Assembly: GCF_003478505.1 (NCBI RefSeq)
Contig: NZ_QUFI01000021.1
Span: 17,248-55,148 of the forward strand
Length of the DNA stretch: 37,901 bases
Direction: 5' to 3'
DNA from: Clostridium sp. AF27-2AA
GTDB taxonomy: Bacteria; Bacillota; Clostridia; Lachnospirales; Lachnospiraceae
Shown here: positions 22,321-30,194 of the stretch, in pieces
How the letters are laid out: every line of letters begins with the position of its first letter
Numbering within the stretch: position 1 is the first letter of the stretch
Position numbers and translations under genes: made by a program
The notes under the pieces: generated by a model
What the model was told of the DNA's origin: nothing
What the model saw: the letters and a program-made list of their open reading frames with translations, nothing else
Databases searched by the model: none

Positions 22321-24570
22321 TTACAGAATATCGTTGATATCGGATTTCAGCACATCGGCCTTCGGTCCGTAAACAGCCTGGATTCCCTGATCCTTTTTGA
22401 TCAGTCCCAATGCCCCTTCTGCTTTCCACTCCGGAAGCTCTGCCACTTTGGAAATATCCTTGACTGTAACACGAAGACGGGTCATGCAGGCATCTACCAG
22501 CACAATATTTTCTCTGCCTCCAAGCAGCGCGATGATGCGTTCCGCCTGACTGTTTCCCTTCTTTGTTCCGGTGCCTGCGGTACTGCTTCCTTCCGTCTGA
22601 TCTCCATCCTCCGGCGCTGTCTCATCGGTATAGTTGCCAAGACGGCCCGGAGTCGCGAAATGGAACTTTCCAATCATGACATACGCAACCACATAACCGA
22701 TGATGAAAAATACCACCACGCAGATTACAAAGTTGATAAGATCACCGCCCAGGCCAGCCTTTAAGGACATCGGAATACGGGTGACAAATTCCAGGTTTCC
22801 GAAGGAATGGAGGCGCAGATGGATCACACCTGCCATGGCAAAGGCACATCCCTGCAGCACTGCGTAAAGCACATAGAGCGGCAGCGCGCAGAACATAAAC
22901 ATAAATTCCAGCGGTTCGGTCACACCGGTCAGGAACACGGCCAGCACGGTAGACACAAACATAGAACGGTAATTCTGACGCTTATCCGCATCAACACGGC
23001 GGTACATAGCCACAGCGATACCAAGAAGCAGGCCTGTAGCTCCGATCATCTGGCCTACCTTGAACCGGGCCGGTGTTACCGTAGTAAGAAGATTCGTGTA
23101 GGCTTCCATATCGCCCGCATTTTTAAAGTTGATCAGGTCTGTTGCCCAGGCCAGCCACAGCGGATCCTGGCCAAATACCTGGCTTCCAGCGTTCACACCG
23201 GTCGCAATGGTGTAGGTGCCGCCAAAGGAAGTGTAGTTCATCGGAATGGTCAGCATATGATGCAGGCCGAACGGCAGCAGCAGACGCTCCAGGGTTCCGT
23301 AGATGAACGGTGCCAGGATCGGTGATGTGGAAGAAGAATTCGCGATCCATACACCAAAGGCGTTGATTCCGGACTGTACAACCGGCCATACCAGAGCCAG
23401 AACCAGAGAAATGATCACGGACCAGGCAATGCAGACCATCGGCACAAACCGTTTGCCGTTAAAGAATGCCAGGGCATCCGGCAGCTTGCGGAAATTGTAG
23501 TAGCGGTTATAGATCACGCCTCCGGCAAAACCGGAAATGATTCCCACAAAAACACCCATATTCAGAGCCGGAGCGCCAAGCACGGAAGTAAAGTATCCGT
23601 TTACCAGAATTTCCTGGCCAAACAATGTGTGGGTCACGGCCTCCGGATCACTGAGCATAGCTGAGGTCACCCCGAAGATGGAGCCGGTGATCTGGTTGAT
23701 CAGGATAAAGGTGATGATTGCCGCGAAGGCACCGCCTGCACGTTCCTTGGCCCAGGAACCGCCAATTGCTACCGCAAACAGGATATGAAGATTATTGATC
23801 ACGGCCCAGCCGATGTTCTCCATCGTACTTCCCACCGTCATCAGCACAGACATATCTGCTCCCGCCATCTGAACCAGCTTTCCAAGGCTGATCATAAATC
23901 CTGCTGCCGGCATGACCGCAATGACGGTCATTAAGACTTTGCCAAGCTTCTGCAGAAAATCAAAGTTAAAATTCAGGCGCGGCTTCTGTGACGGCTTCTC
24001 ACCTGTGCTGTCTGCGGATGTTTTCACCATCTCCGCTTCTTTTGCCCCAGTGCCCGCAGACGTCTCCAGGCTGTCTGCAGTTTTCTGCTCATGGTCCGGG
24101 GCCGTCATCACAGTCTCTGCCGTTTCCATCAGCACCGTTTTACCGGCCTGAACCGGGCCCTCTGTGCCGCTTAGCTGCTGCCCGTTTAAACCGCCGCACA
24201 CCAGAACCGGTGTGATTGGATTGATCTCGCGCTCTTTTAAATAGGCCAGATCCACCTCTGCCAAAAGGTCCCCGGCCTTTACCTTATCACCTGGTTTTAC
24301 AAAGACCTGAAAGCATTCCCCCTTTAAATGTACCGTCTCCAGACCCACATGGATCAAAAGCTCCAGGCCTTCTGCCGTACGCAGGCCAAACGCATGCTTT
24401 GTGTCCGCCACGGAAATAACCTCGCCGTCCACCGGACTGAGCAGTTTTCCCTCGGACGGGATCACCGCCATACCATCCCCGATAATCTTCTGGGAAAAAA
24501 CCGGATCCGGAACTTCGCCAAGTCCCACAGCCTCTCCTGTCATAGGAGAAAGAATCTTGCCGCACTTCAT
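22321..24570 (-). CDS. PTS glucose/alpha-glucoside-type permease, domains IIA-IIC-IIB
   Basis: This 749-residue protein imports and phosphorylates a sugar. The order is IIA (1 to about 160, phospho-His74 in LLIHVGLETV), a Glu/Thr/Ser-rich linker, the membrane IIC domain (about 210-620) and IIB (about 660-749, Cys695 in DACMTRLR). The IIB motif reads CMTRLR rather than the more usual CATRLR. I took the ATG at 24570, which follows GAGGGGG; the longer frame overlaps the operator. Neighbours malQ and LacI argue for maltose or another alpha-glucoside. No 6-phospho-alpha-glucosidase is in the window. The promoter is overlapped by a LacI-type operator. Confidence 0.88.
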   Translation of the reverse strand: MKCGKILSPMTGEAVGLGEVPDPVFSQKIIGDGMAVIPSEGKLLSPVDGEVISVADTKHAFGLRTAEGLELLIHVGLETVHLKGECFQVFVKPGDKVKAGDLLAEVDLAYLKEREINPITPVLVCGGLNGQQLSGTEGPVQAGKTVLMETAETVMTAPDHEQKTADSLETSAGTGAKEAEMVKTSADSTGEKPSQKPRLNFNFDFLQKLGKVLMTVIAVMPAAGFMISLGKLVQMAGADMSVLMTVGSTMENIGWAVINNLHILFAVAIGGSWAKERAGGAFAAIITFILINQITGSIFGVTSAMLSDPEAVTHTLFGQEILVNGYFTSVLGAPALNMGVFVGIISGFAGGVIYNRYYNFRKLPDALAFFNGKRFVPMVCIAWSVIISLVLALVWPVVQSGINAFGVWIANSSSTSPILAPFIYGTLERLLLPFGLHHMLTIPMNYTSFGGTYTIATGVNAGSQVFGQDPLWLAWATDLINFKNAGDMEAYTNLLTTVTPARFKVGQMIGATGLLLGIAVAMYRRVDADKRQNYRSMFVSTVLAVFLTGVTEPLEFMFMFCALPLYVLYAVLQGCAFAMAGVIHLRLHSFGNLEFVTRIPMSLKAGLGGDLINFVICVVVFFIIGYVVAYVMIGKFHFATPGRLGNYTDETAPEDGDQTEGSSTAGTGTKKGNSQAERIIALLGGRENIVLVDACMTRLRVTVKDISKVAELPEWKAEGALGLIKKDQGIQAVYGPKADVLKSDINDIL

Positions 24571-24647
24571 AAAAATATCCCCCTCATTTTTTCTGACCAG
24601 TTCTGCGCCCCCTGTGCTGTCTGTACTTGTCAGATTATTTTGCACAA

Positions 24648-24669
24648 TTAATGCAACCGTTTGCATTAA
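24648..24669. promoter_or_regulatory. LacI-type operator at the PTS promoter
   Basis: ATGCAA-CCGT-TTGCAT with flanking TTA/TAA arms forms a near-perfect 22-bp palindrome. It lies at the expected transcription start of the PTS gene, touching its -10 box, so the bound repressor would block initiation. It also resembles a cre site (14 of 16 positions by eye are compatible). Confidence 0.75.
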
Positions 24670-24697
24670 CTATATATGTTTTGCACAGGAATTACAA
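24669..24697 (-). promoter_or_regulatory. Promoter of the PTS operon
   Basis: On the minus strand TTGTAA (24692-24697), 17 bp, TATAGT (24669-24674). Confidence 0.7.
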
Positions 24698-24791
24698 TCT
24701 ATTTTTTGTTTTTAGCGTGCTTTCTCCACTTTCAACAACTTTTCATTGCCGTTTTTGTGCGTATTGTCCATGTGTCCTCGAACAAAATCTA

Positions 24792-24806
24792 ATGCAACAT
24801 TTGCAT
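24792..24806. promoter_or_regulatory. Second LacI-type operator, upstream of the regulator promoter
   Basis: ATGCAA-CAT-TTGCAT shares both half-sites with the operator at 24648-24669, but with a 3-base instead of a 4-base spacer. It lies about 18 bp upstream of the -35 box of the LacI gene. The two sites are about 140 bp apart, so looping is conceivable. Confidence 0.6.
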
Positions 24807-24823
24807 GATTTTGCACACCGACA

Positions 24824-24852
24824 TTGACTTTTTTTCCGCAATCCCGTAAAAT
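24824..24852 (+). promoter_or_regulatory. Promoter of the LacI-family regulator gene
   Basis: TTGACT (24824-24829), 17 bp, TAAAAT (24847-24852). Confidence 0.7.
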
Positions 24853-24914
24853 ATCAAGAAGAAACCAAGGAATCATCCGGTTCTATATTTTATAAAAGAA
24901 AGGAAGCTGGAATC

Positions 24915-25946
24915 ATGTCCGTAACCATCAAGGATGTAGCCGCACTGGCCGGTGTATCTGCCTCTACGGTTTCCCGCACCTGTAAAAACAGTCCTTCCAT
25001 CAGCGAAGAAACGAAACGCAAAGTAAGAAATGCCATGAAGGAGCTGGGCTATGAACCCAATTTCCAGGCCAGCAATCTGGCCTCCCGAAACACGCGCACC
25101 ATCGGCATTATCCTTCCGGTATCTGCCCGTGAGGTCTACGAAAACTCCTTTTATCTGGAAGCGATCCGCGGCATCAGCCAGGTCTGCAACCAGCAGCATT
25201 ACATCAGCACCATCGTAACCGGCCAGGATGAGGACGAGGTGCTGGAAGTCGTCCGTTCCATGGCACGCATCGGACAGGCAGACGGCTTTATCCTGCTCTA
25301 TTCCCGCCAGAACGATCCCGTGATTGAATACCTGCACCGGGAAAAGCTTCCCTATGTTCTGATCGGCAAAGCCTGCCAGTACGCCAACCAGACCATTTAC
25401 ATTGATAATGACAATCTGCTGGCGGGAGATGAAGCTACCGAATACCTTTACCAGCTTGGGCACCGGAAAATTGCCTACCTGGGCGTAGATAACAGCCTCG
25501 TCTTCTCGGCTGACCGCCGAAACGGCTACCAGCTGGCGCTGACCCGCCATGGCATTGTGCCAAAACCGGAATACTGTGTAGAACTCCCCTCCATCACCGC
25601 CGGGGAAGATACACCGGTACATGCACTGCTCCGGTCTGCCAGCCGGCCGACCGCCATTGTTGTCAGCGATGATATCCTTGCCCTGACCCTGGAACGCATC
25701 TGCACGGAAACCGGACTGTCGATCCCGGCTGACCTTTCCATTCTTTCTTTTAATAATTCGCTGTTTGCGCGTCTTACCTCGCCGCAGCTGACCTCTATTG
25801 ACATCAACTCCTGCCAGCTTGGCATCGAAGCCGCCGCACAGATGATCAGCCATATTGAAAACCCAGAGCTTCCTGCCACCAAGATCCTGGTACCGCACCA
25901 GCTGATCGAGCGGGACAGCTGCGCACGACCTGTATCACATTCGTAA
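24915..25946 (+). CDS. LacI-family transcriptional regulator of the alpha-glucoside operon
   Basis: This 343-residue regulator has an N-terminal helix-turn-helix (about 3-23, VTIKDVAALAGVSASTVSRT) with a hinge helix (FQASNLASRNT at about 54-64) and a periplasmic-binding-protein-like effector domain (about 65-335; DNSLVFSADRRNGYQLALTRHG, PTAIVVSDDILAL). It is divergent from the PTS operon, with two matching operators between them, so it most likely represses the PTS, phosphatase-like and malQ genes until a maltose-type sugar or sugar phosphate is present. The following acyltransferase gene starts 18 bp downstream and is probably co-transcribed. A malR-like role is inference. Confidence 0.88.
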   Translation: MSVTIKDVAALAGVSASTVSRTCKNSPSISEETKRKVRNAMKELGYEPNFQASNLASRNTRTIGIILPVSAREVYENSFYLEAIRGISQVCNQQHYISTIVTGQDEDEVLEVVRSMARIGQADGFILLYSRQNDPVIEYLHREKLPYVLIGKACQYANQTIYIDNDNLLAGDEATEYLYQLGHRKIAYLGVDNSLVFSADRRNGYQLALTRHGIVPKPEYCVELPSITAGEDTPVHALLRSASRPTAIVVSDDILALTLERICTETGLSIPADLSILSFNNSLFARLTSPQLTSIDINSCQLGIEAAAQMISHIENPELPATKILVPHQLIERDSCARPVSHS

Positions 25947-25964
25947 GCATAAGGGGATTTACAA

Positions 25965-27017
25965 ATGAGTATGAATCGAAGAAGTGACATTGACATTGCC
26001 AAGGGCTTCGCCCTGTTTCTGGTGGTGCTGGGCCACGTCGTGACTATGCACCACACCATATTCCGGTGGATCTACGCATTCCACATGCCAGCTTTTTTCT
26101 TTCTCTCCGGCATGACCTTCCGTCCGGAAAAATATCCATCCTGTCTGGATTACATCAAAAAGAGGGGACAGACGCTCATCCTCCCCTATTTTGCGATTAC
26201 CCTGACCGCGTTAGCCATCTGCACCATCCGGCCCTATTATCATCAGGCTATCAGCGAATATGGGTGGAAGCACATTCTGAAATGGATTTTCTATTATGGG
26301 CAGCCCCAGCAGATCTACACCGGCCAGCTGTGGTTTTTGCCGGCACTGTTTTTTGCTGGTCTTTATGCACTGGTCTGGCTGCGTATCTTTGACCAGAAAC
26401 ACATCGTCACCCGCTGTTATGCCCTGACTGTTCTGATACTGGCCGGAACCTATATCCGCCTTGCAGATCCTCTGATCCCGGTCATGGAGCGGCTTCCCTG
26501 GAAACTGGATTCTGCCCTGTGCGCTGCCGTATTTCTGATTGCCGGATACTACACAAACAGAACAAAGCTTCTGGAAAAAATGATGCCATACGCCGGATTC
26601 CTGATCCCGTTTTTCGTGGCCTTAAGCTTCTTTTTCGGCCCGAAGCTCAGCGAATATGTAAACTTATGCGACTGTCGCTACACCGCACCGCCCTACTATT
26701 TTGGTGCCGCCTTTTCCGGTATTTTCGCGCTGCTTCTCACGGCAAAACTGGCTGCGCTCCCGGCTGTATCCGGCAGCGTATTTTCCCGTTTCTGGCAGTT
26801 TTGCGGCCGCCGCTCCATGCTTCTTTTTTCCATTCAGAGCTTCGCCCTCTACTTCTTTGTGGAGCTTATTCTGCGCACCACCGGCGTGGAATTAAAGCCT
26901 ATGGAATGGATGCCAACCAGGCTTTCCACCTTTGCGCTGACTGCAGCCACCTTCGGCCTGATCTGTCTCATTGGCTGGCCCTGGGACTGCTACAAACACA
27001 AAAGAGCAGGCACCTGA
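25965..27017 (+). CDS. Acyltransferase family 3 membrane protein
   Basis: This 350-residue integral membrane protein has the acyltransferase-3 pattern: RRSDIDIAKGFALFLVVLGHV with the conserved His in LGH near residue 23, YAFHMPAFFFLSGM, and about ten hydrophobic segments. The family transfers acetyl or other acyl groups to cell-surface glycans, lipids or exopolysaccharide. AAGGGGATTT precedes the ATG, 18 bp after the LacI gene. The gene stop codon lies within the stem of the terminator. The acceptor is unknown, and the link to the sugar operon may be only positional. Confidence 0.82.
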   Translation: MSMNRRSDIDIAKGFALFLVVLGHVVTMHHTIFRWIYAFHMPAFFFLSGMTFRPEKYPSCLDYIKKRGQTLILPYFAITLTALAICTIRPYYHQAISEYGWKHILKWIFYYGQPQQIYTGQLWFLPALFFAGLYALVWLRIFDQKHIVTRCYALTVLILAGTYIRLADPLIPVMERLPWKLDSALCAAVFLIAGYYTNRTKLLEKMMPYAGFLIPFFVALSFFFGPKLSEYVNLCDCRYTAPPYYFGAAFSGIFALLLTAKLAALPAVSGSVFSRFWQFCGRRSMLLFSIQSFALYFFVELILRTTGVELKPMEWMPTRLSTFALTAATFGLICLIGWPWDCYKHKRAGT

Positions 27018-27043
27018 TTTTTCAGGTACCTGCCCTTATTTTT
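27006..27043 (+). terminator. Terminator of the LacI-acyltransferase transcript
   Basis: GCAGGCACCTGA (27006-27017) pairs with TCAGGTACCTGC (27022-27033), with one mismatch, followed by CCTTATTTTTCTG. Confidence 0.85.
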
Positions 27044-27055
27044 CTGTCACATGCC

Positions 27056-28168
27056 CTACACCGTAATGCTTTTCAGTGATTTTTTCAGCTGTGTGATTTC
27101 TTTTTCCAGTGCAGCCTTTTTCTTTTGATCTGCCTCAAATTCTGCCATTTCTCCGGTCTGCATTTCTTCTCCCGCAAAGCTTAAAAATCCCTGGGTAAAT
27201 ACAGATGGGTATTTGAATTTCTTGTCCGCTTTCTCAAAATGAACCAGCAGGGTTCCGTTATCATTGGACTGAACCGCACCGACACCATACGTCTTATGGC
27301 GCACCTGTTTTCCCACAACATCCGGAAGATTAACCGGCTTGTCCTGCAATTCTTTCAGCCGCTTCTCCTTTAATGCGATCTCCTGGGTCAGCTTCTCCTG
27401 GGCAGCTTTGGCTTCTGCCGTCTTTGTACGCTCTCTGGATGGAATCCTGCGGATATCCATACCTGCATAATAACGGTACAGGCTTGCGCAGTCCATGATA
27501 TCGTAAACCAGGATATGAAGCTGGTCCTCGTAACCATCCAGCTCTTCTTCAAACAGCCCGCTGTAAAGACCGGTCAGCTCCTCATTCTCACGAATCGCGT
27601 CAAGAAGCTCATCACACATCTGGTAATAGCCTGCCAGAGAGAAATTCTTGCTGCTGAAATCTCCCTCATACTCCACGCAGGCCGCCCAGCCTGTAGCAGA
27701 CGCAGCATCGAATACATAGTTTTCCTCCGGCTTCCACAGATTCAGGTAATAGATCACATGATCCCGGGTCTGCAGATATTTTTTCGTTCCACGCTCATAG
27801 TAGCGGACCCGTTCATTGATCTTGTCCGCAAAGAAGTCTGCACGGTCCTGGCGTTTCTGAAGATCACCGCCGTCATCACTGAATAAAAATCGGAAGCACT
27901 CACGCACATACTCAACCTCTGCTTCCCGGGCAAGAAGCATCCGAAGTCCTGCTACCGGCTGCATGGCAGCATCATCCAGAAGATTGCCGGCCTCCTGCAT
28001 GGCTTTTTCAAACATACCGGCAAAGTCTGCCGCATCCAGATTCCAAAACCGCTTAAAGCAGCCCACAGCACGCCATTTGTAGACCTGGTCACTGTCATCT
28101 GCCCGCTCAAGTCCGGCCAGACGTCCCATGTACTGTTCTAATACTGTTTCAAAATTCTTCCTGTTCAT
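27056..28168 (-). CDS. Hypothetical protein with a C-terminal CarD/UvrD-tail-like segment
   Basis: This 370-residue cytoplasmic protein starts at the ATG at 28168 after GTGAGGA; the longer frame lacks a better site. I do not recognise the main part (about 1-250), which is acidic and largely helical. Residues about 250-280 are predicted coiled coil (Lys/Glu/Ala-rich). Then comes a small beta domain (VGKQVRHKTYGVGAVQSNDN, LVHFEKADKKFKY) similar in style to CarD or UvrD C-terminal nucleic-acid-binding or RNA-polymerase-binding segments. A final coiled coil closes the protein. A good promoter (TTGAAT, 17 bp, TATAAT) lies upstream. No neighbour indicates a role. Confidence 0.6.
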   Translation of the reverse strand: MNRKNFETVLEQYMGRLAGLERADDSDQVYKWRAVGCFKRFWNLDAADFAGMFEKAMQEAGNLLDDAAMQPVAGLRMLLAREAEVEYVRECFRFLFSDDGGDLQKRQDRADFFADKINERVRYYERGTKKYLQTRDHVIYYLNLWKPEENYVFDAASATGWAACVEYEGDFSSKNFSLAGYYQMCDELLDAIRENEELTGLYSGLFEEELDGYEDQLHILVYDIMDCASLYRYYAGMDIRRIPSRERTKTAEAKAAQEKLTQEIALKEKRLKELQDKPVNLPDVVGKQVRHKTYGVGAVQSNDNGTLLVHFEKADKKFKYPSVFTQGFLSFAGEEMQTGEMAEFEADQKKKAALEKEITQLKKSLKSITV

Positions 28169-28237
28169 ATTCCTCACCTGTTCATTAAATTTGCAGTTTG
28201 ATTTCCAGTTTCTGCATATGGTTTTCACTAGATTCTC

Positions 28238-28266
28238 ATTATATAGCAGAGATTTTTCTCATTCAA
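28238..28266 (-). promoter_or_regulatory. Promoter of the hypothetical CarD-like gene
   Basis: On the minus strand TTGAAT (28261-28266), 17 bp, TATAAT (28238-28243), 70 bp before the ATG. Confidence 0.7.
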
Positions 28267-28378
28267 GACTTGACATCTCTTTCACAATATGCTTGCCCGT
28301 CCAACTTGTTACTGTTCACGCATTGCGCAAACAGGCAACGGATTTTCCGCAAACTGCTGCGGCCAGCTGCATTCTGTG

Positions 28379-28408
28379 TTTACAAACAAATCGCCCTGTT
28401 GCTATAAT
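28379..28408 (+). promoter_or_regulatory. Promoter of aroD
   Basis: TTTACA (28379-28384), 18 bp, TATAAT (28403-28408) with TG one base before the -10 box. Confidence 0.65.
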
Positions 28409-28481
28409 AATCTGAACAGATTCTGCTAAAGTGCCCTCATTCCTGCAGATTTAAAAATAAGCCCATTCAGGAGGAATTCAT

Positions 28482-29249
28482 ATGAAACAACCGGTTATTG
28501 TCAGAAACACACGGATCGGAGACGGTATTCCGAAAATCTGTGTTCCTATTGTGGAAAAAGATTTTCCTTCCATTCTCACAGCCGCCAGGAACTTAAAGTC
28601 ATCCTGTCCGGATCTTGCAGAATGGCGCTGCGATCACTTTGACCAGGCCGAAGAGCCAGAGGCCGCCGTGCGTGTCCTTCAGGCACTCCATGAAATACTG
28701 GAAGATATTCCGATTCTGTTTACCTTCCGCACCAAAGCGGAAGGCGGAGAAAAGGAGATTGCCGCCGCGTCCTATGAACGGTTAAACTGCCAGGTAGCAG
28801 CAAGCGGCCTTGCGGACCTTATCGATGTAGAGATTTTTACCGGAGATGATACCGTCCGTTCCATTCTGGCTGCCGCACACCGCGCAAATGTTCCCGTGGT
28901 TGCCTCCAATCATCATTTTCATGAGACCCCGGCCCAGGAAACCCTCCTCGAAATCCTCACCAAAATGGATCAGATGGGGGCTGATATCTTAAAGATTGCC
29001 GTGATGCCCCAGTCCCGGAAAGATGTGCTGACCCTGCTTTCTGCCACGGAGGAAATGGATCTTCGCACTGCAAAGCCCCTCATCACCATGTCCATGGGGC
29101 CAGTCGGCATGATCAGCCGCCTGTGTGGGGAAGTGTTCGGCTCTGCCTTAACCTTCGGAACAGTCGGTAAGGCATCTGCCCCCGGACAGATCGACGCAAA
29201 AGACCTGGCCAGTGTCCTGCAGCTGATCCATAAAAGCATGGGAAACTGA
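28482..29249 (+). CDS. aroD: 3-dehydroquinate dehydratase, type I
   Basis: This 255-residue enzyme converts 3-dehydroquinate to 3-dehydroshikimate. Type I features are visible: LAEWRCDHF (47-53 region), TFRTKAEGGE with the substrate-binding Arg83, the catalytic His144 in ASNHHFHETP, and the Schiff-base Lys171 in ILKIAVMP; SMGPVGMISRL follows. AGGAGG lies 7 bases before the ATG. It stands alone, away from other shikimate genes, and ends 1 bp before the convergent U32 gene. Single-gene placement leaves open whether it serves aromatic biosynthesis or quinate/shikimate breakdown. Confidence 0.93.
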   Translation: MKQPVIVRNTRIGDGIPKICVPIVEKDFPSILTAARNLKSSCPDLAEWRCDHFDQAEEPEAAVRVLQALHEILEDIPILFTFRTKAEGGEKEIAAASYERLNCQVAASGLADLIDVEIFTGDDTVRSILAAAHRANVPVVASNHHFHETPAQETLLEILTKMDQMGADILKIAVMPQSRKDVLTLLSATEEMDLRTAKPLITMSMGPVGMISRLCGEVFGSALTFGTVGKASAPGQIDAKDLASVLQLIHKSMGN

Positions 29250-29250
29250 T

Positions 29251-30192
29251 TCATTCCCTGTAATAACAGTTTCCGCTGCAGCCTTTGGGGAACAGTTCCC
29301 GCTTCATCTTTTCTCTATAGTCTGCTTCTGAGCCCGACTCTTCCAACAGAGTCAGGGCTCTTTTTAAATTACAGATATCCCGCTCCATATAGTCAGCGTA
29401 GTTGCCCCGTCCCACCAGCTTTAAGTGTGTGATTCCCGCCTCCCGAAGCCGATACAGGGCACATAGGCCGCAACCGGTGGCACCGCAGAGGTAACCGTCT
29501 TCAGCCCAGGGAAGCTGCTCCGATGTGCTTCTGTCTTCTGCCCGCTCCCTGCGTTCTTCCGGTTCAAGCCGGTACGGCACCCGGCACAGATACCCCATCT
29601 CGTCGCAGTGCAGGGAATTGCAGAAGGCGCCCGTAAAATGGCAGAGTTCATTCAGCACAAAGGCTTCAAACTCCTCTCCATGCCCAGCCTGTACCACCCG
29701 TCTCATATCATAAAAACTGTTTTTCCGGTGAAAGGTCAGACGCTGAATCTGCTGCCGCTGAAACACGGAAAACATCCGGCTGTTCACTTCCGCGATTTCT
29801 CCGCTCAGATGAATTTCGCAGTCGATATGCTCCTGCCTCAGATAACAGATGAGGGCCGGATCTGCCAGAATATAACTGCGAAATCCAAACCCCATACACT
29901 GCCGGATGATCGTTGCAATCTCCGGATACTGCTCTGGAATATAGTACAGGGCATTGAAGGTCAGGTGCACCGGTTTCTGATATTTCCGAACCATGGCCGC
30001 AAGGATTTCCAGTTCCGAAAAAGAGCCCAGCTGTACATTGCAGCAGAGTACTTCCCGTCGGTTCAACGGCAGCATAGTGCCATATTTCCGATTCCAGTCA
30101 TAAGGTACATATCCGGCAAAAAATTCGTCCGCTCCGGCATCACAGAACCGGACATATTCATCCAGGGAGCCAAGCCCTGCTACGATTTTCAT
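29251..30192 (-). CDS. U32 family protein, UbiU-like
   Basis: This protein of about 313 residues (ATG at 30192, or 318 from a GTG at 30207) belongs to the peptidase U32 family. It starts with a barrel strand (KIVAGLGSLDEY) and has a cysteine-rich C-terminal half: CHFTGAFC (a C-X6-C), then SLHCDEMGYLC, CGATGCGLC and KGCSGNC. A C-X6-C plus two later cysteines is how the UbiU member binds its 4Fe-4S cluster. Known U32 members such as TrhP, RlhA and UbiU/UbiV perform oxygen-independent hydroxylation, some with prephenate. The start lies 2 bp after the stop of its partner, so the two are translationally coupled. The substrate is unknown. Confidence 0.75.
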   Translation of the reverse strand: MKIVAGLGSLDEYVRFCDAGADEFFAGYVPYDWNRKYGTMLPLNRREVLCCNVQLGSFSELEILAAMVRKYQKPVHLTFNALYYIPEQYPEIATIIRQCMGFGFRSYILADPALICYLRQEHIDCEIHLSGEIAEVNSRMFSVFQRQQIQRLTFHRKNSFYDMRRVVQAGHGEEFEAFVLNELCHFTGAFCNSLHCDEMGYLCRVPYRLEPEERRERAEDRSTSEQLPWAEDGYLCGATGCGLCALYRLREAGITHLKLVGRGNYADYMERDICNLKRALTLLEESGSEADYREKMKRELFPKGCSGNCYYRE

Positions 30193-30194
30193 AC

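Noticed and set aside
24873..25898. 341-codon open frame on the minus strand opposite the LacI gene
   Set aside because: It lies wholly antisense to a clear LacI gene with helix-turn-helix and effector domain, and shows no family features; it is a shadow frame.
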